Assembly: GCA_037074705.1 (NCBI GenBank) | Contig: CM073590.1 | Coordinates: forward strand, 118,349,600 to 118,413,599 | Length of the DNA: 64,000 nucleotides | Direction: 5' to 3' | Source: Zhengitettix transpicula | Taxonomy: Eukaryota; Arthropoda; Insecta; Orthoptera; Tetrigidae | Part shown: piece after piece, positions 1-12,352 of the stretch | How the letters are laid out: each line of letters starts with the position of its first letter | Numbering within the stretch: the stretch's first letter is position 1 | Position numbers and translations under genes: made by a program | Notes under the pieces: model-generated | What the model was told of the DNA's origin: nothing | Databases searched by the model: none | What the model saw: the letters and a program-made list of their open reading frames with translations, nothing else

Positions 1-640
1 CATACTTGTGCAATATACTGGCCTGTGCAATTTGTTGGCAATGCCAAATGGTATTTATTTATTTTAACGACGTAAGCTCGTGTAGGAAAAATATTTACTG
101 TGTTGCTTTTAACAAGAAAATATTTGGAACCGCGATATAATGAAGTGGACTGGGAATGTTGTTCCGGAATCCACGTAGAAGCCACTTTCCCGACGTTTAC
201 TCTGGGGAAAAAAATTACCCTTAATCCTTAGTAATTAAAGTTATAATTAAATTTTCGTTGCGAGCTGAAGGACAAACAATCTCCAACTTTTACAAACTGC
301 CTTGTCGATCATGAAAAATTGAAAGTGTTGTTTTTTTTAAAAGTTTTTGTAGACATTTGGAAAAGAAACGGAAAGAAATTCTTGTGGCACAGGGGAAATT
401 ATATATTCTATCGGACACGAAAGTCTTATTGTAATGGCACTACATACTCCCTAAATATCCGTTCTTCCCATCTTCCCCCATAACCTCCTTAACGCTTTTC
501 AAACATGAAGTTTCCCCAATGACCAGATCAATTGCTACCATCAGGTATGTGGTAAACAAGTTAATCGGTTTCTCTCCCCTCTGACTTGGAATGATAAGGG
601 TCACATCCAAGACCACAAGTTTACATGTGAAATATTCACA
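1..640. other. AT-rich DNA, nothing recognised
   Basis: Short A and T runs with no open frame, repeat arm or RNA motif that I can support. Confidence 0.5.
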
Positions 641-760
641 AATTGTAAATACCTTATGTTTTATTAGTTTAATTTTTACAATTGTAAAAACTTTTATAAT
701 ATTATTATCACAACTGTAAAGTCTCTTGACTAAAAGTTAATTTTAATAAATCTAAAAAAA
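641..760 (+). repeat. Family T retroposon tail, copy 1
   Basis: The segment ends in aactgtaaagtctcttgac, then taaaagtt and an A-rich tail (taaatctaaaaaaa). The same tail recurs at 23245-23360 and 58529-58630, where it is bounded by target-site duplications. No clear duplication is visible around this copy. Inference: a short, 5'-truncated non-LTR or SINE copy on the plus strand. Confidence 0.5.
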
Positions 761-2534
761 GTGGGGAAAAAATACTAAAAACCGAATAATTGAAGTTCAA
801 GTTTTGACGCTGAGAAAATAATTATACTTAAATACTTTAATACTTAAAAGACTATTATTAAAACAGTAAATGTGGCCAATTGGTTTATTAGTCCTTAAAA
901 AAAAATTTCTCGTGTAAGTGCCAATAACACCAACTTTGCAATGTTTAAAACATAAGAAGCTTTCGACTCTCATTCCATAAGCTGCAAAATGTATAAAATG
1001 CAATAAATATGAAGAGAACATATGTTTTGATAAAAATACAATTTGTTTCCTACATATGTCAATAGTAATGTAACATGTTTAGGAAAAAATGTATTTTTAA
1101 CACAAAAGGTATGCCGGCTAATATTTGTTGAGCAATTTTTTTTTGAGGAGTAATTAAAAATTGGCAAAATTTACTGTTTTAAGAATTAATAAAATATTTA
1201 TGCATTTAGATGTCTATAAATTAAAATAGAATTAAAGGAGATAGAGGGAGAAGAGAAGCGGTAACAAGAGTTTATAAGTCATATTTACTGATAGAAGAAG
1301 GAATTTAAACTAAATTTATAATTCTACAAAATTAAAATCAATTAATGTGTTTGACTATTAGATTGGTTTGTGTTTTGACCATTATGGTTTGTATGTTAAA
1401 CCTTATGTGTACGTTGTAACGTGTGTCCACGTGTTTTTATATTAGTTTTTTATTTATAACATAATTTATAATATAAAATAAAAATATAGACTAAATCAAA
1501 GGTTTTGAATATGTCATAGTAGTTAAGTGAGAGGCTCTTTGGAGATTTGATCTTCGGCTGGATGGTCGGAATGTATTGTTTGGTGTTGCTGTGTATATAA
1601 ATGAATAAATAATTGGAAAACTTTACTACCAAGTTGTTATTTATAAATCGTAGAGTGATGTTTGGAACAGATTAGCTTTGAGAGTACCGGTATTTGAAAT
1701 ATTTAACCAGTTTGCCAGCAGCAGTACGGATCACAACTGTCACACTTTGCCTTGTCTATTGTCTGTGTTCCTTTGCATGTGGCTGCATGATAGTCCAGTG
1801 CCCTTTCACAGCAGAGCACGCAACACGCCACCACTTCAGCACCTCTTCCGTGTTATTTATGCCTGAACGTTAAGCACTCAACTCGCACAGATTTCAAGAA
1901 TTGATGTGAAACACTACACACTCAGCCGAAATGTATATATTTTAATAGTATTATATCCACGTGAATTTGATTACAAGTTCAAAGAAGGGAAAACACAATA
2001 TTCAACCCATGTATCGTTGAAGACCTTTGTCGACATATTGTTGCGATAGCAAGCTTGACGTAGAAATTATCTGACGGGCGGCGCTTCGAATTTTATATAA
2101 AAAATATTTTGAGCTTGTTCGAATTTTATTCCCAGCATATGTAGTAACTTTTCTTTTCAAGAGAAGAGACTTGTCTGTCACTCAATATTTCGTTGATTTA
2201 GTTAGCCAAATTAAGCTAACGGTACCGTGTTTGTGCATGTGGACATACGAGGGTTCTTACATAAGTACCCGACCTAACGAACGAAACGTAAAATTTTTTG
2301 GAAGAAATATCTTTAAATTCCATCATAGTCTTCTTTCAGCTCGATACACTTTTCCCTGCGATGTTCAATGGCTTCGATACCCTGTTTAAATTAAGAACCG
2401 TCGAGCTCCTCAACCGCGGAGTCCACTTCCTCATTCTTCGCAAATCCTTTTCAAGTTTGGAAATAGAAAATAATCCCAGGAATCTAAATCTGACGAATAG
2501 GAAGCCTGAGGAAGAACTTCCAACTTTAACTCAT
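761..2534. other. AT-rich DNA, no supported gene
   Basis: Only short chance frames are present. A richer stretch around 1678-1866 can be read as 62 codons but has no recognisable domain and no splice context, so I do not call a gene. Nothing else is seen. Confidence 0.4.
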
Positions 2535-2655
2535 TGAATAAAAAGATAACTAATTCAGACAAAAACGTGATAATATAAATACACACAACGTTTCTGGGAT
2601 TCTTCGTCAGGTGCGAAGAAGAGCCTAGAGCGTCATTACTGCACTTGTCAGTTTT
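2535..2655 (-). repeat. Family A repeat, copy 1
   Basis: It carries the family landmarks in order: aagataactaattcagac, ataaatacacacaacgtttc, cttcgtcaggtgcgaagaag and cacttgtcagt. On the minus strand the centre reads CTGACGA, then AGAATCCCA, then GAAACGTTG. Six further copies lie in the window. It has no coding potential. The sense strand is assigned from the hammerhead-like motif and is an inference. Confidence 0.7.
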
Positions 2656-4679
2656 TTTAAAAAATTAAAGTTTATAAGGGTCGTCGACTTCGTCGTTATT
2701 GCGAACCCGTATGTTATTTACAATAGTGTCTTAGCGTTATTTACATACATTCTTAACACTAATTGCACGCGGATTCGTAAAAGAAACTGACTCCACGACC
2801 TTGCAAGCAACGGATTAAATTTTAATATTTCTTTACTGAGTGAATCGAAAATCAATGTTCCTAAGACAATACATTGACAAACACTATCGTTATTTTACCC
2901 TGCAATTTACATCTACGTATACAGAAAATATTCGTTTTACTATAATGTACAAATGTATTGATGAAGCTTCATTTATCTGTAATTCTGAAATATTAATATT
3001 TCTACGTTCTTCATTCTTTTATTACATTCATTAGTCTTTAATGTTTAATTATTTTTTATAAAACTATGAATGTAAAAAATTCATCGAATTGTGTAGCACT
3101 ATTTTTTACTTTGTCGTTAAAGTATTCCCGATAAAACAATATTTTTGTATGAGGTCACATTTTTCCATACAGTTAATAAATAAATAATTTCTTCCAGCTA
3201 AACATTTTTTTTGGCCACATTATTACTTTCGTATGGGAACTTTGAATTTATATTTTTAATTCAAAATCGTTTGCCCAATTCAAATTTAGTCCGTATGTAA
3301 GAGTCAAAACTTCAGAAAATAGTGCCTCATATAGCCTTACCAATTGTGAATTAAATAGCATAACGGTAATAAATATGAGTTCAAAGGAATCAAATGAATT
3401 TTTTTTCACAAGTCAGAAAAAATATTCCCTCGAATCAAGCCGTTGGAAGATATTGGTGGGATTACGGTGCCTTGTGAAGAGGGAAATTCGATGTACAGGG
3501 GTGCAAGGTTTCACAGAAAACCACTCGCCAGTGAAATGGAATTCTGCTGCCACCATCTCACAATTCAGATTATGCAGCAAGTTCATTTCTCAGAAGAGTA
3601 ATGGCCCCTGTAGTTGTTTCGCACAGCTCTACTTTGCAGTGCTTGCTTAATACGAAAAAAAAAAGTCTCCGTTAATTAATGTACTCAAAACTTTATTCTT
3701 AACAAAATAACGGAGACATGACAAGACAGCAAGCTTCCCCCTTTACCTGAACATCAACATTTATCTCGGCACTGTTTCGCCAGTCGCAGTAAAAAAAAAT
3801 TAAAGTATGCAAATTAAATATTACAAGAGATCCAGTCATCCAAGACGCAAATAATACAAGTTTCGAAAACACATTTTCAAAAGACGTTGTTCCTCCCGTG
3901 ATGCCTTCAGAAAGAACATTTAAATTGATCGAGTACTTGTGATTACGATCTTTCTTTTCTGATGTAATAAATAGCGCTGTTATTCATTTGTTCAATATTT
4001 TCAGAAGACAAGTTTCACTGGCTGAGAGGAAATATAAAAAATGTCACCACCGGTTACTTAATTTCCTTTCTGTTTATTCTGAGCAGACAGATAAATATTT
4101 TTTAGATTATTCTGATGACGTCATTGTCACAATAGAAGGGGACTGCAGGAGAGAATTGCGAATGAAAATAATGGTGACTTTGAAGTGGCGTCGGAAAAAG
4201 ACAAACTGGAGCTGTCACAAACGGGAAGTTACTCTTTGATCTTTGGAGCAATGCCTCGTGATTAATTGCCGTTAAATGAACATAAATCATCGATACGTTA
4301 TTTTGAGTCTCAAACTGAGCAAGGTAGACCGACGAACCTAATATTGTTAGCTTCCATATAACGTCAAAGGAAACTCTCCTTGCTGTTTTGTACGTTTGAA
4401 GAATATGTTGTAATGACGACCAGAGTGCAGTTATCTCACAGATCACCTCCTTTGAGAAGAATTGTTACTGTTCTTTGATCTGGAGTTTCTGCGACAAATA
4501 TTTAAACTGTGTTAGTAAGTAATATTTGTAATTTCTAAGTTCAACGACATAAATATTAAGCGAAGATGTTTGTATTTCGTATATAAGCGTACTGAGCGAA
4601 ACAGTTATCCTGGAAACTGTGTGATATTCCGTGAAGATCCTGTCCCTAAGGCAGCGTCAAGACATGTCTCACATTTCAG
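2656..4679. other. Non-coding DNA with a small hairpin
   Basis: At about 3664-3673 the sequence gtctccgtta is answered by taacggagac at about 3708-3717, so a 10-bp stem with a 34-base loop can form. The 91-codon frame at 3375-3650 and the short frames at 3988-4446 have no recognisable domain. Nothing else is supported. Confidence 0.35.
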
Positions 4680-4953
4680 AGCAAGACGCACTCAGCTTTG
4701 CCTCGTTTCCGAAGTAGTCCAATTTTTCCTTTATCGCGATCTGGCCCAGTGGATGGCGTGCTACCAAGATAGTACCGCCAGACTGTCATCTTCACATTCT
4801 GAATTTCTTGGAAGTTCTCGTGGTCAGTGTGTCGTTTCTCCTTCAGTCTTAACCATAGTAAGCACATAACCATTCGTGTCTGTGCCGGGATTAGATCACT
4901 GGACTCGAACCGGAATCCTCTGTGGTGCAATGACCCTGACCATTTCACCAGTT
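4680..4953 (-). mobile_element. tRNA-derived SINE-like element
   Basis: Read on the minus strand, the head has a tRNA-like pol III promoter (see 4901-4950) followed by a unique body of at least 200 bases running toward 4680. No clear A-rich tail or target duplication is visible, so the 3' boundary is uncertain. Known: insect SINEs typically begin with such a tRNA-like head. A decayed tRNA gene is less likely, because a full cloverleaf acceptor stem is not obvious. Confidence 0.45.
4901..4950 (-). promoter_or_regulatory. Pol III A and B boxes
   Basis: On the minus strand, TGGTGAAATGG at 4950-4940 fits the A-box consensus TRGYNNANNGG exactly. GGTTCGAGTCC at 4911-4901 fits the B-box consensus GGTTCGANNCC exactly. 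The 28-base gap is in the range seen in tRNA genes. Both boxes look intact, so pol III transcription is conceivable. Confidence 0.6.
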
Positions 4954-5357
4954 TGATTATCCGTAATTGTCATTGGTTTCAAAGCAGTCAAAGACTGTAG
5001 TGAATGCAGTGAGCAGCATCCCGCTACATACAAATAATAATATACGAGGACAGAGGAAATGCTTACAATCAAGCTCCAAATGTGAATTCACAGCTTTTTC
5101 GGTTATAATAATAAGATTAAATAATAAGATACTTTTTTCAGTGTACGTAAGACTAATGAAAGAGTAAACATTATATGCTGAAATTTCATGATTTAACAAA
5201 TTCGTTAAGAAACTCAAAACATATATATGACTTTTTGCTGTGTTTGATATATTGTTTACATTTGATCGTGCTTTAATAATTTGAAGAAAAAATCAAGACG
5301 GTTCACTCACACATTATGACTCCATGTCCATTTATATCCAAGTTCATATTTAGCGCC

Positions 5358-6090
5358 TCTATCTTCACCAGTCTTCTGCTTCTCCTTCAGTCTTCACCAA
5401 ATCAGCATTCACTTGATTCCACGATCTCTGTCTCGGTCTTCCACGGAGTCATCTTCCTTCAGGATTCCTTTTCGTCATTGCCTTCAGCCATCATCCCTTC
5501 TCGATTCTTAGTATATCGGATTCTTCTGCATTTTATTTCACTTATTATATCTGCACTCTGGTCCCTGTTCTCAGTATTATGTTTTCCTTCCCGTTTCCAT
5601 TGTTCGTATGTAGGCCCGTATATTTTTCGTAAGACTATCGTTAAGAACTATAAGCTTGTTTCTTATTTAACCTCCATGGTTCTGATATTAACAATAATAC
5701 TCGGCAGATTATTGTTTTATATAGTCTAATTTTCTTTTAGTACAAGTATTTTAATTTTTGGTTCATGTATTTGCTGAATTCATTCTGTTTTTTAGTTCTG
5801 GTATATCTATATTCTGATTTTATATAATTACCCCAGGGTATTTAAAATTTCCAACTTGTTCGAATTCATGTCCGTCAATTCGATAATTTTCGATTTTCGA
5901 TTATCGTAAAATGCATGTACCAAGTTTTTGTGTCATTCATCCTTAATCCGATTTTTTTGTTTCTTTTATACATAGGCCTACTTTGGTTAGTGTCTTTACA
6001 TCTTCAAGACTATCTGGTATTATCACTACATCATCTTCTAAGGCAAATATATTTACTTTGATTCCGATTTTAACAGTAAGGTTCATCCCT
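5358..6090 (-). pseudogene. Non-LTR reverse transcriptase fragment (RT to C-terminus)
   Basis: Reading from 6090 down to 5358, fragments of one reverse transcriptase appear in several frames. First comes VNIFALEDDVVII (the YADD catalytic box with altered residues), then LEDVKTLTK, then a piece equivalent to the FKYLG box. Near the 3' end is PRGRPRQRSWNQVNADLVK, typical of the C-terminal GRPR-W region of many non-LTR elements. Stops and frameshifts interrupt it throughout, so it is a dead copy. The 137-codon open frame on the opposite strand at 5316-5729 is its antisense shadow. The clade is not assigned. Confidence 0.6.
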
Positions 6091-6095
6091 GCTAC

Positions 6096-6390
6096 TTTCG
6101 GTGATAGCCGTGGATCAGGCGTTACGAACGATGGTGGGGGGCGCAGTTTGACGGAGGGGATGCAAGTCCGACGTTGCCACGATGCGCGAGGAGTCAACAC
6201 ACACTACAATTATCTAACGATGTCAAGCTGTAGACGCTTAATGACTATGATTCGTTGCGAACGGAGAAGATGGACACTGAATCTGGCCGCCATCGAGTGT
6301 GCCGCGAACTATAGTGGTCAGATTTCCAAAACTCGTCGCGGATTCGAATACAGCTGTATTCATTTACGACAATGTATGGTTCGTTAGACC
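6096..6390. other. GC-elevated block of unknown origin
   Basis: Base composition changes abruptly from the flanks, with many CG dinucleotides. A frame of 134 codons crosses it on the plus strand (5983-6387), but its first half is antisense to the reverse transcriptase fragment and the rest has no recognisable domain. It may be part of the same retroelement or an unrelated insertion. Confidence 0.3.
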
Positions 6391-6508
6391 ATTTTTAAAT
6401 AAATTCAATAATTATGTAATTTTGCAGTGCATTCTAATACTAGTTGGCGATGTATGATAAGTAAACAATAATTTTTAATAAAGAATGTAGTCTTTCTCGG
6501 TGTAAAGA

Positions 6509-6655
6509 TTGAATAAAGTCTTCTCGGACGTTCACTGGCATCTTCTTTTAGCAATAGTCACTATTGCTAGAAGAAGATGCTAATGAACGTCATCGAAACG
6601 TCGCAAATACAATTAATTGTTTAGTCGGTTAGAAGCCCGTGAAGACTTTATTCAA
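6509..6655. repeat. Family B foldback, copy 1
   Basis: Outer arms attgaataaagtcttc (left) and gaagactttattcaata (right) pair, as do inner arms catcttcttttagcaatag and ctattgctagaagaagatg. On the right arm the tip reads CTAATGA, ACGTCATC, GAAACGTCG, one base off CTGATGA. This is the hammerhead-like arrangement shared by the other family B foldbacks. There is no coding capacity. Confidence 0.6.
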
Positions 6656-8224
6656 TAATTTTTTAAATTTTAAACATGTATAAAGAACACGTGATACTAA
6701 TAGTTTTCAAATACGTTTCAAAGGTTATCTTTGCCAGTCAATCGTAATATAACTTCGGAGATCGTATTCTTTGTATGACGCTTGTTGACTGAATTATGAT
6801 TTTAAACATTGTTTAGCCGTCTGATACCTTTGATGTTCCTGGAAGATTTGATTTGATTCGTTTGACAAGATTTAGCGGAGTCTTCCATTCTCTGAAGTAG
6901 TTCATGGCGTGAAATTTAATACTTCCGTTCCGCCTATATGCTTCCTTGATCGTAGTTTAAAAACACGGACCATGAACATAATCGATCAAGTTTTGTAATG
7001 CTCCATCTAGCAACCGTTTAATTTTTTTTTGTACTGGGAAAGCAAAGTCGAACACTTGATACATGTGTGGGTTAATGTTTTCCTTGTTGTTTCGCGTCCG
7101 AGAAAGTTGCTCTGCTGATGTTACGAGGTCAAAATTAATGAGTTATTTATAGAATAACCTTAGTTTCGTAAGTATGTAATTTGTTTCGTTTTACGGTAGC
7201 TTTTATAAAAACATTTTAGTGAATTATAACGAGTTCAGTATAACCCAAAAAAACTCGAAAGTAACTCCAAATAAATTTTTTTTATAAAAAAAGACGTCTC
7301 TATTTATGATATGAGTTTTTAAAAACTACATTTTCTATAATAATGCAAAATTATATTTAAGACACGGGGCTGGGTGATATATTTCTATTCGCGGATATAA
7401 TTTTAATATTGCTGTCTACTATTTTGTATATTGTTTTCAGAACTTTCATTACCGCTTTATATTGTTAGGATTAAATTCATATCTTTGTGGTTTAAAAACA
7501 AATAAATATATTATGTCGTAACGTCTGTAAGCGAGACTGAACTACGGATTTTCTCGTGAGTCTGTAAAGAACTACAAAGTAGTAATTTCAAATAATGTGT
7601 GCTAAAATGATACCTTTTATATAGCGACATCTCTAATATGACAACAACAAAATTTACTTATATTGTTTTCGTAGTATATCTATCACATTGATGACTTCGA
7701 TGTAATTATTTCTGCTTATGTACTAACCCTTTATTTTCTTATTCTCTTTTGAGGAATAGCAAACACAATTTAATTAGGAATAGGTTAAAATGTGGTATCT
7801 GTATCCTTAACCAATTGCCAGTTCTGTCGTTTTATTTGTTATGAATTTGTTAGTTTTGGAAACATTTCTGGTGGTTTTCAAAAAATTATTCATTGTATTT
7901 CCAATAAAGTTACTATCCTGCATACTCTCATTCTTTTCTTTGTAGTCCTCTTCTCTTAAATTGTAATCGTCTGTTTCTTGACTGTTGCGAAATTTTTGTA
8001 CTTTGTAATGAGCGTTTCCATAAAGTTTCATAGCATTCAATTTCCAATAATATGTCCGAAACGGTCTGAATGAAAAATATCCAAAATGACTTATGATGCA
8101 AAAAAAAAGGGCGAACGATGAAAAATTTGGATTAAGGTGATTGGCAGCGTTCGTTATGTTTTCTAAAGAATATATCCATCAATTTTAGATCTATTAATAC
8201 ACTTTCCGTTTTGAAAAAGAAAAC
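6656..8224. other. AT-rich DNA, no supported gene
   Basis: A 77-codon frame at 7807-8040 (minus) is Asn/Lys-rich and unrecognised. No repeat arms or motifs found. Confidence 0.35.
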
Positions 8225-8490
8225 CACTAAGACCCACTTGAAACCTATAAAAAATATTGTGTAGTTTAAATATCTGTTTTTCTGACTGTAGTTCTTGCTA
8301 CGTAGGTCAAACTAAGAGATCACTTAATATCCTTATCAAAGAACGTACTGAAGGAGTTACGAGAATGCAGTCGTCTTTTTTATCAGAAGAAAGGCAGTTT
8401 AATACGGAAGGAAAAATAATAGTTAATAAGAAGACTCAATATTTACTTGTAATAACCAGAGAAATACCGTTACCAGTCCTTTTTTAATAC
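8225..8490 (+). pseudogene. Penelope-like element, GIY-YIG endonuclease fragment
   Basis: The frame around 8257-8380 reads CSSCYVGQTKRSLN followed by IKER. This matches the Cys-rich lead and YIGQTgRSL..R..EH core of the C-terminal GIY-YIG nuclease of Penelope-like retroelements, which nicks target DNA for insertion. The preceding linker is out of frame or mutated, and the usual EH appears as ER. No reverse transcriptase region is recognisable upstream, so this is a decayed piece. A second copy lies at 54252-54410. An ordinary host GIY-YIG protein is possible but unlikely given the decay. Confidence 0.6.
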
Positions 8491-9871
8491 GTTAACGTGA
8501 AGCTATTTCCAAGCCAATTAAAGTTTAATATTGCCTGCTCAAACACTTTTCATGCATAAATGTGAGTCGAGTCAATATTTTTCTGAATTTGCATTAAATT
8601 ACATTGGTTTTCCTGTTACCCTTCATTTTCGAAAATTGTTTTTGTTTCCTGATATACACATAAGAATATGTCTTGTTATATGATGAAAATAATGGGTGTG
8701 ACAATAAAATAAACGGTTTTCCATCCTCGTGTGTGTCTGTGAGGGTTGATTATTCCCACGTTAATTTATTTTTTAACGAAATCCACGAACTGTATAATGC
8801 TACTTCCGTGTAACTCAGACAACATCACTTTTCCTCAAACAGATATTTACTTGAGTTGGAAAGAAACGTGCCAGCTCAAACAATGGCTTAACACACATCA
8901 AAGACTTTTTAATTCTGCTTTCAGACGAGGGCAAACATTTCACCCGTGACATACAGTTGGCAGTTCAACAAATATTAAGAAGCAAAAATATGTACAAAGG
9001 GAAAGGTTAGCGCCATTCAACGTGCACAATACTGCAGAGTGACACATCCATTTCAAATCGTTCTGTATTTGTTGAACAGTTTCAGCGATTCACAATTTCA
9101 TTTATTAGATAATATTTCTGTTGCATACGTTATGCGTAGTTTTTGTTGGTGTTTTAATATTATGTGACTTATACCGGAATGTTCTCCGTAACCGGGATTG
9201 TCATACCTGAGAATCAAGTGAGTATTTAAAAAGCTTAATCATCATTTGAGCCAACATTTCCTCTGTTTAGAAAAACTTGTAGCTGCTTCCTGTAATCTAG
9301 AAAATATAGTGAACGCTCTCATAGAAACAATATGTTACTCGAGTTAAATTTGTGTCTCTGCTCCTTCTAAAAACTAAAGAAGCTTTTGAGATATGGTTCT
9401 CAAAAATTATACTCCAATAAATAATTAAGAAAAGTATTTTTGTACAAGTTTATTATCAGCCGATTAGTGTCTTACATACAGTGGGCTTCTGCTTGTTAGG
9501 TAGTCTCTCTGGAGCATGTTTGCAAAGCTCAGAGGGACAACGGATGGATGTATGACCCATGGCCAAGCTATCTGTAGTTTTCTTTACTTCACTCAAACTT
9601 GCTTGAGCCTTACATTGTGAAAATAAAATGTTGTTAAATTTCATTTGGTATTACAATCTGTATTAATTTTTATTACACACACTACTATTTTATATTTATA
9701 ATATTATTATTATTAAAAGTTCTCAATATTACCATTTAATTTGCAGGATTCTAATTAGGATCGCTAATCATGGCGTTGAGGCGTAACTCTGGAATTTCCG
9801 TAGATTTCTGGTGGGGAATATAACTCGCACATTTGTGCAATTCCTGACACAGTTTATATTTAATACGTAAT
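8491..9871. other. AT-rich DNA with one possible exon-like frame
   Basis: Mostly featureless. The exception is 9456-9644 on the minus strand, listed separately. Confidence 0.35.
9456..9644 (-). other. Unrecognised 62-codon frame with downstream AATAAA
   Basis: The frame is richer in G+C than its flanks. On the minus strand it follows a pyrimidine-rich attttattttcac and an AG about 15 bases later, and an AATAAA lies just after its stop codon. That layout would suit a terminal exon. The peptide (for example SLAMGHTSIRCPSELCKH) is not one I recognise, so this may be chance. Weak call. Confidence 0.15.
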
Positions 9872-10772
9872 ACAGTCGAGTTCGGATTTTTATTATTATT
9901 CTAAAAATTTAATCTGTAGATTTTACATTTGAGTTGATTAAAATGAGTAATTTGTATAACATGGTCACTTGAAACAGTTCCTTGCTTCTGAGGGGGTTTT
10001 GGTTGTCTGTAGAGTTGGTTTGATATGCCGGGGAATGTTGGGGTAGGATTGTAGATGTTATTGAGGGAAGGTAGTTGTGGAGTATAAGATTGAGGTAGGT
10101 GTCAGTAGGTGCCTGAGTGCTCACGGGTGAATTCGGTATTAAGAGAAAATTTGACTTTTCAATGGAAATAATTTTTTTTGTATAAATTGACCCGTATATA
10201 TCGAGGAAAACTCCGGTCATAACGAGAAAATGTCTGACGAAATGAACGTTCAGCAATATTTAACGCCTAGAAAATATTTTATGATGGAGAATTCTACCGA
10301 GTCACATTTTGCTTGACCTCTGTAAAACTGAGACTGCAAAAAATTCTTCAGTTAAAACTTGAAGTCATAAAAGAAATCGATCGCGATGTACAAAATGTTG
10401 ATGCTTGTAAACATTTTGATTATCTCTTCAACAGTCTCAACGTTACTTACGAACGAATAGTTGTACATTTCGTCGTATGAAAACAATGTAACAAGTGCAT
10501 TAATTAAGTGGTATAAAATTCAACATAGTTCCCACCTACGTACTGACCGGTCCTATAATGAAAGTGAAAGCAGCACGATTTATCAGGGAATTTTTCTTTG
10601 AATATTTTTTTATATAAGTTTAGCTTAGTTATGTTATGTAATTTTGTTTCTTGATAACAATAATAAAAACAACGTTTTGTTTGCAACACTTGAAAATAAA
10701 TATAACTAACCCCGGTTATTACGAACCAAATAGGACGGTACCGTCGCGCTCTTTATAACTGAGTTTGACTGT
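9872..10772. mobile_element. Pogo/Tigger-like TIR element, decayed
   Basis: The left end TACAGTCGAGTTCGG and right end GAGTTTGACTGTA are imperfect inverted termini that begin and end at TA, the usual target of the Tc1/mariner/pogo superfamily. The sequence inside the right end (gagcgcgacggtaccgtcc on the minus strand) is CG-rich, as in such subterminal regions. A further phrase, ggtcataacgag, occurs near 10217. No transposase is readable; the 115-codon frame at 9909-10256 is not recognised. It is probably non-autonomous. Confidence 0.35.
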
Positions 10773-12221
10773 ATTTAAATCATAAATCTGTTCGTATTGT
10801 ATGAACAATGACTACAATATTTATAGTAGCACATCAGGAAGTTCAAGGTTGCCGTGACCCGTCTCAACTTTCTAAGATGACTGTTGCGAGAGTGAAAGGG
10901 AAGCAGCATAAGGCAACTGAAAGTAGATGCAGCGAGTTTAATTGCGGGTTGCATATGGACTCGTCTTCACTTTCTACTGTAAAAGTAACCTCCATTCCGT
11001 CAAAGAAGCGGAGTCATGCCGATGTACAATGTTTGCTTCTTTGAGCTGCCGTGTCGTTTGAATAGTCCGGCTTTATTAAGCTTAATTAAGTATGGTATTT
11101 AATTTTTTTAAAAAAATACTGTATAAGTGGTTGCAATATGATAACTATCATCAGATAGTAGCCAGAAATCGTTAACTAATTCCATTGTATGCAAATTAAC
11201 TCGCTGTTTATAAAGAAAAATATTTCATAGGAGTTATTTATTATTTTCATTGCTGTATATCTTGTTATACATCACTTTTTTTTTTAAAAGTTTCCGCTAA
11301 GAATTCAGAACAACTCGCTGAATTATGATATACGTGGTTGATTCTTAATTTCCCATGACGTTCTTTATCAATATCTTATACAAACATTTTAATCTCGTCT
11401 AAAAGTGGAATGGATACCAATAATTCTCTGCATCTGCATCCGGATCCACCAAACGTCTACGACGCGCTCGCCATGTACACAACTTTCAAAGTAACAATTA
11501 CTGACATATATTTATGTAAATATCTCTTTTTCTCACTAACATAACCTCTCCTCTTCATATCCGCGTATTAGTTGAATTATTGAAGTCCACTGTATTGAAT
11601 AATATAATTTGAATAACACATTTGAATAATCGAATGAAATTAAAATTTCGTTAATCAATTTTTTTTGTCACTGAATAAATAAAATAAATATAAGTTGGGC
11701 AATTGATACAACTTATAAATCTTTCTGACTGTATGTAGAGGTTGTATGATGGATATTTCAAGTGAATAATGATTAATTACCATTTAAAATCATAAATTAC
11801 AATTCTTTTTTTACGTATTTTGATAATTTTATTACAAGTTTTACAATTAAGCTATTATATTCTTAAAATGATAAGTTTTTATTACGATTAATGTGATTAG
11901 GGTAATTTAAAATTTTGTAATGTTTATTCGGCCACGTCTTTTAGAATTGCAATAATGTTTAATGAAACTTCATAGACCTCCTTACTCCTTCTAACTTCAA
12001 CTGATTCAAAATCGCCCCTTCCTGCAATATACGTTCTGTAAATAAAAACATATGAAAATGAAATATTACAGAAGAATAAAAATAAGTAATGTGCAAAATA
12101 TCTTGTAGAGCTGTAGTCTTCTTAAAAGAGTCTGAGCCATATAAACTATTGCAATTTGACTCCAAATTTTTTTTCCCACACTGTCTAATTATAAGACTAC
12201 ATTTAATAAAACTTTTAATTA
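10773..12221. other. AT-rich DNA, no supported gene
   Basis: A 78-codon frame at 10808-11044 is unrecognised. A GC-richer patch at 11425-11490 has no convincing splice sites. Nothing else is seen. Confidence 0.35.
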
Positions 12222-12352
12222 TTTATTTACAGTCGCATCAACAGCTCTGGTTATTAGCGACGCTTTATGGGAAATCATTTTTTTCCTCGTCGGGAGACTG
12301 ATTTGACGAGTTTCTCTCACGCACACAAACATGCCCTCGCCGGGATTCGAAA
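12222..12352 (-). mobile_element. SINE 3' part with B box
   Basis: On the minus strand it starts near TTTTCGAATCCCGGCGAGGG, a B-box-like tRNA head with one mismatch. About 100 bases of body follow, ending in a short (AAAT)-like tail (gtaaataaataattaa). The A-box half is missing, so it is 5'-truncated. Its body differs from the SINE at 4680-4953. Confidence 0.4.

Noticed and set aside
5316..5729. 137-codon open frame on the plus strand with hydrophobic stretches
   Set aside because: It is antisense to the non-LTR reverse transcriptase remnant at 5358-6090, whose motifs explain the sequence.
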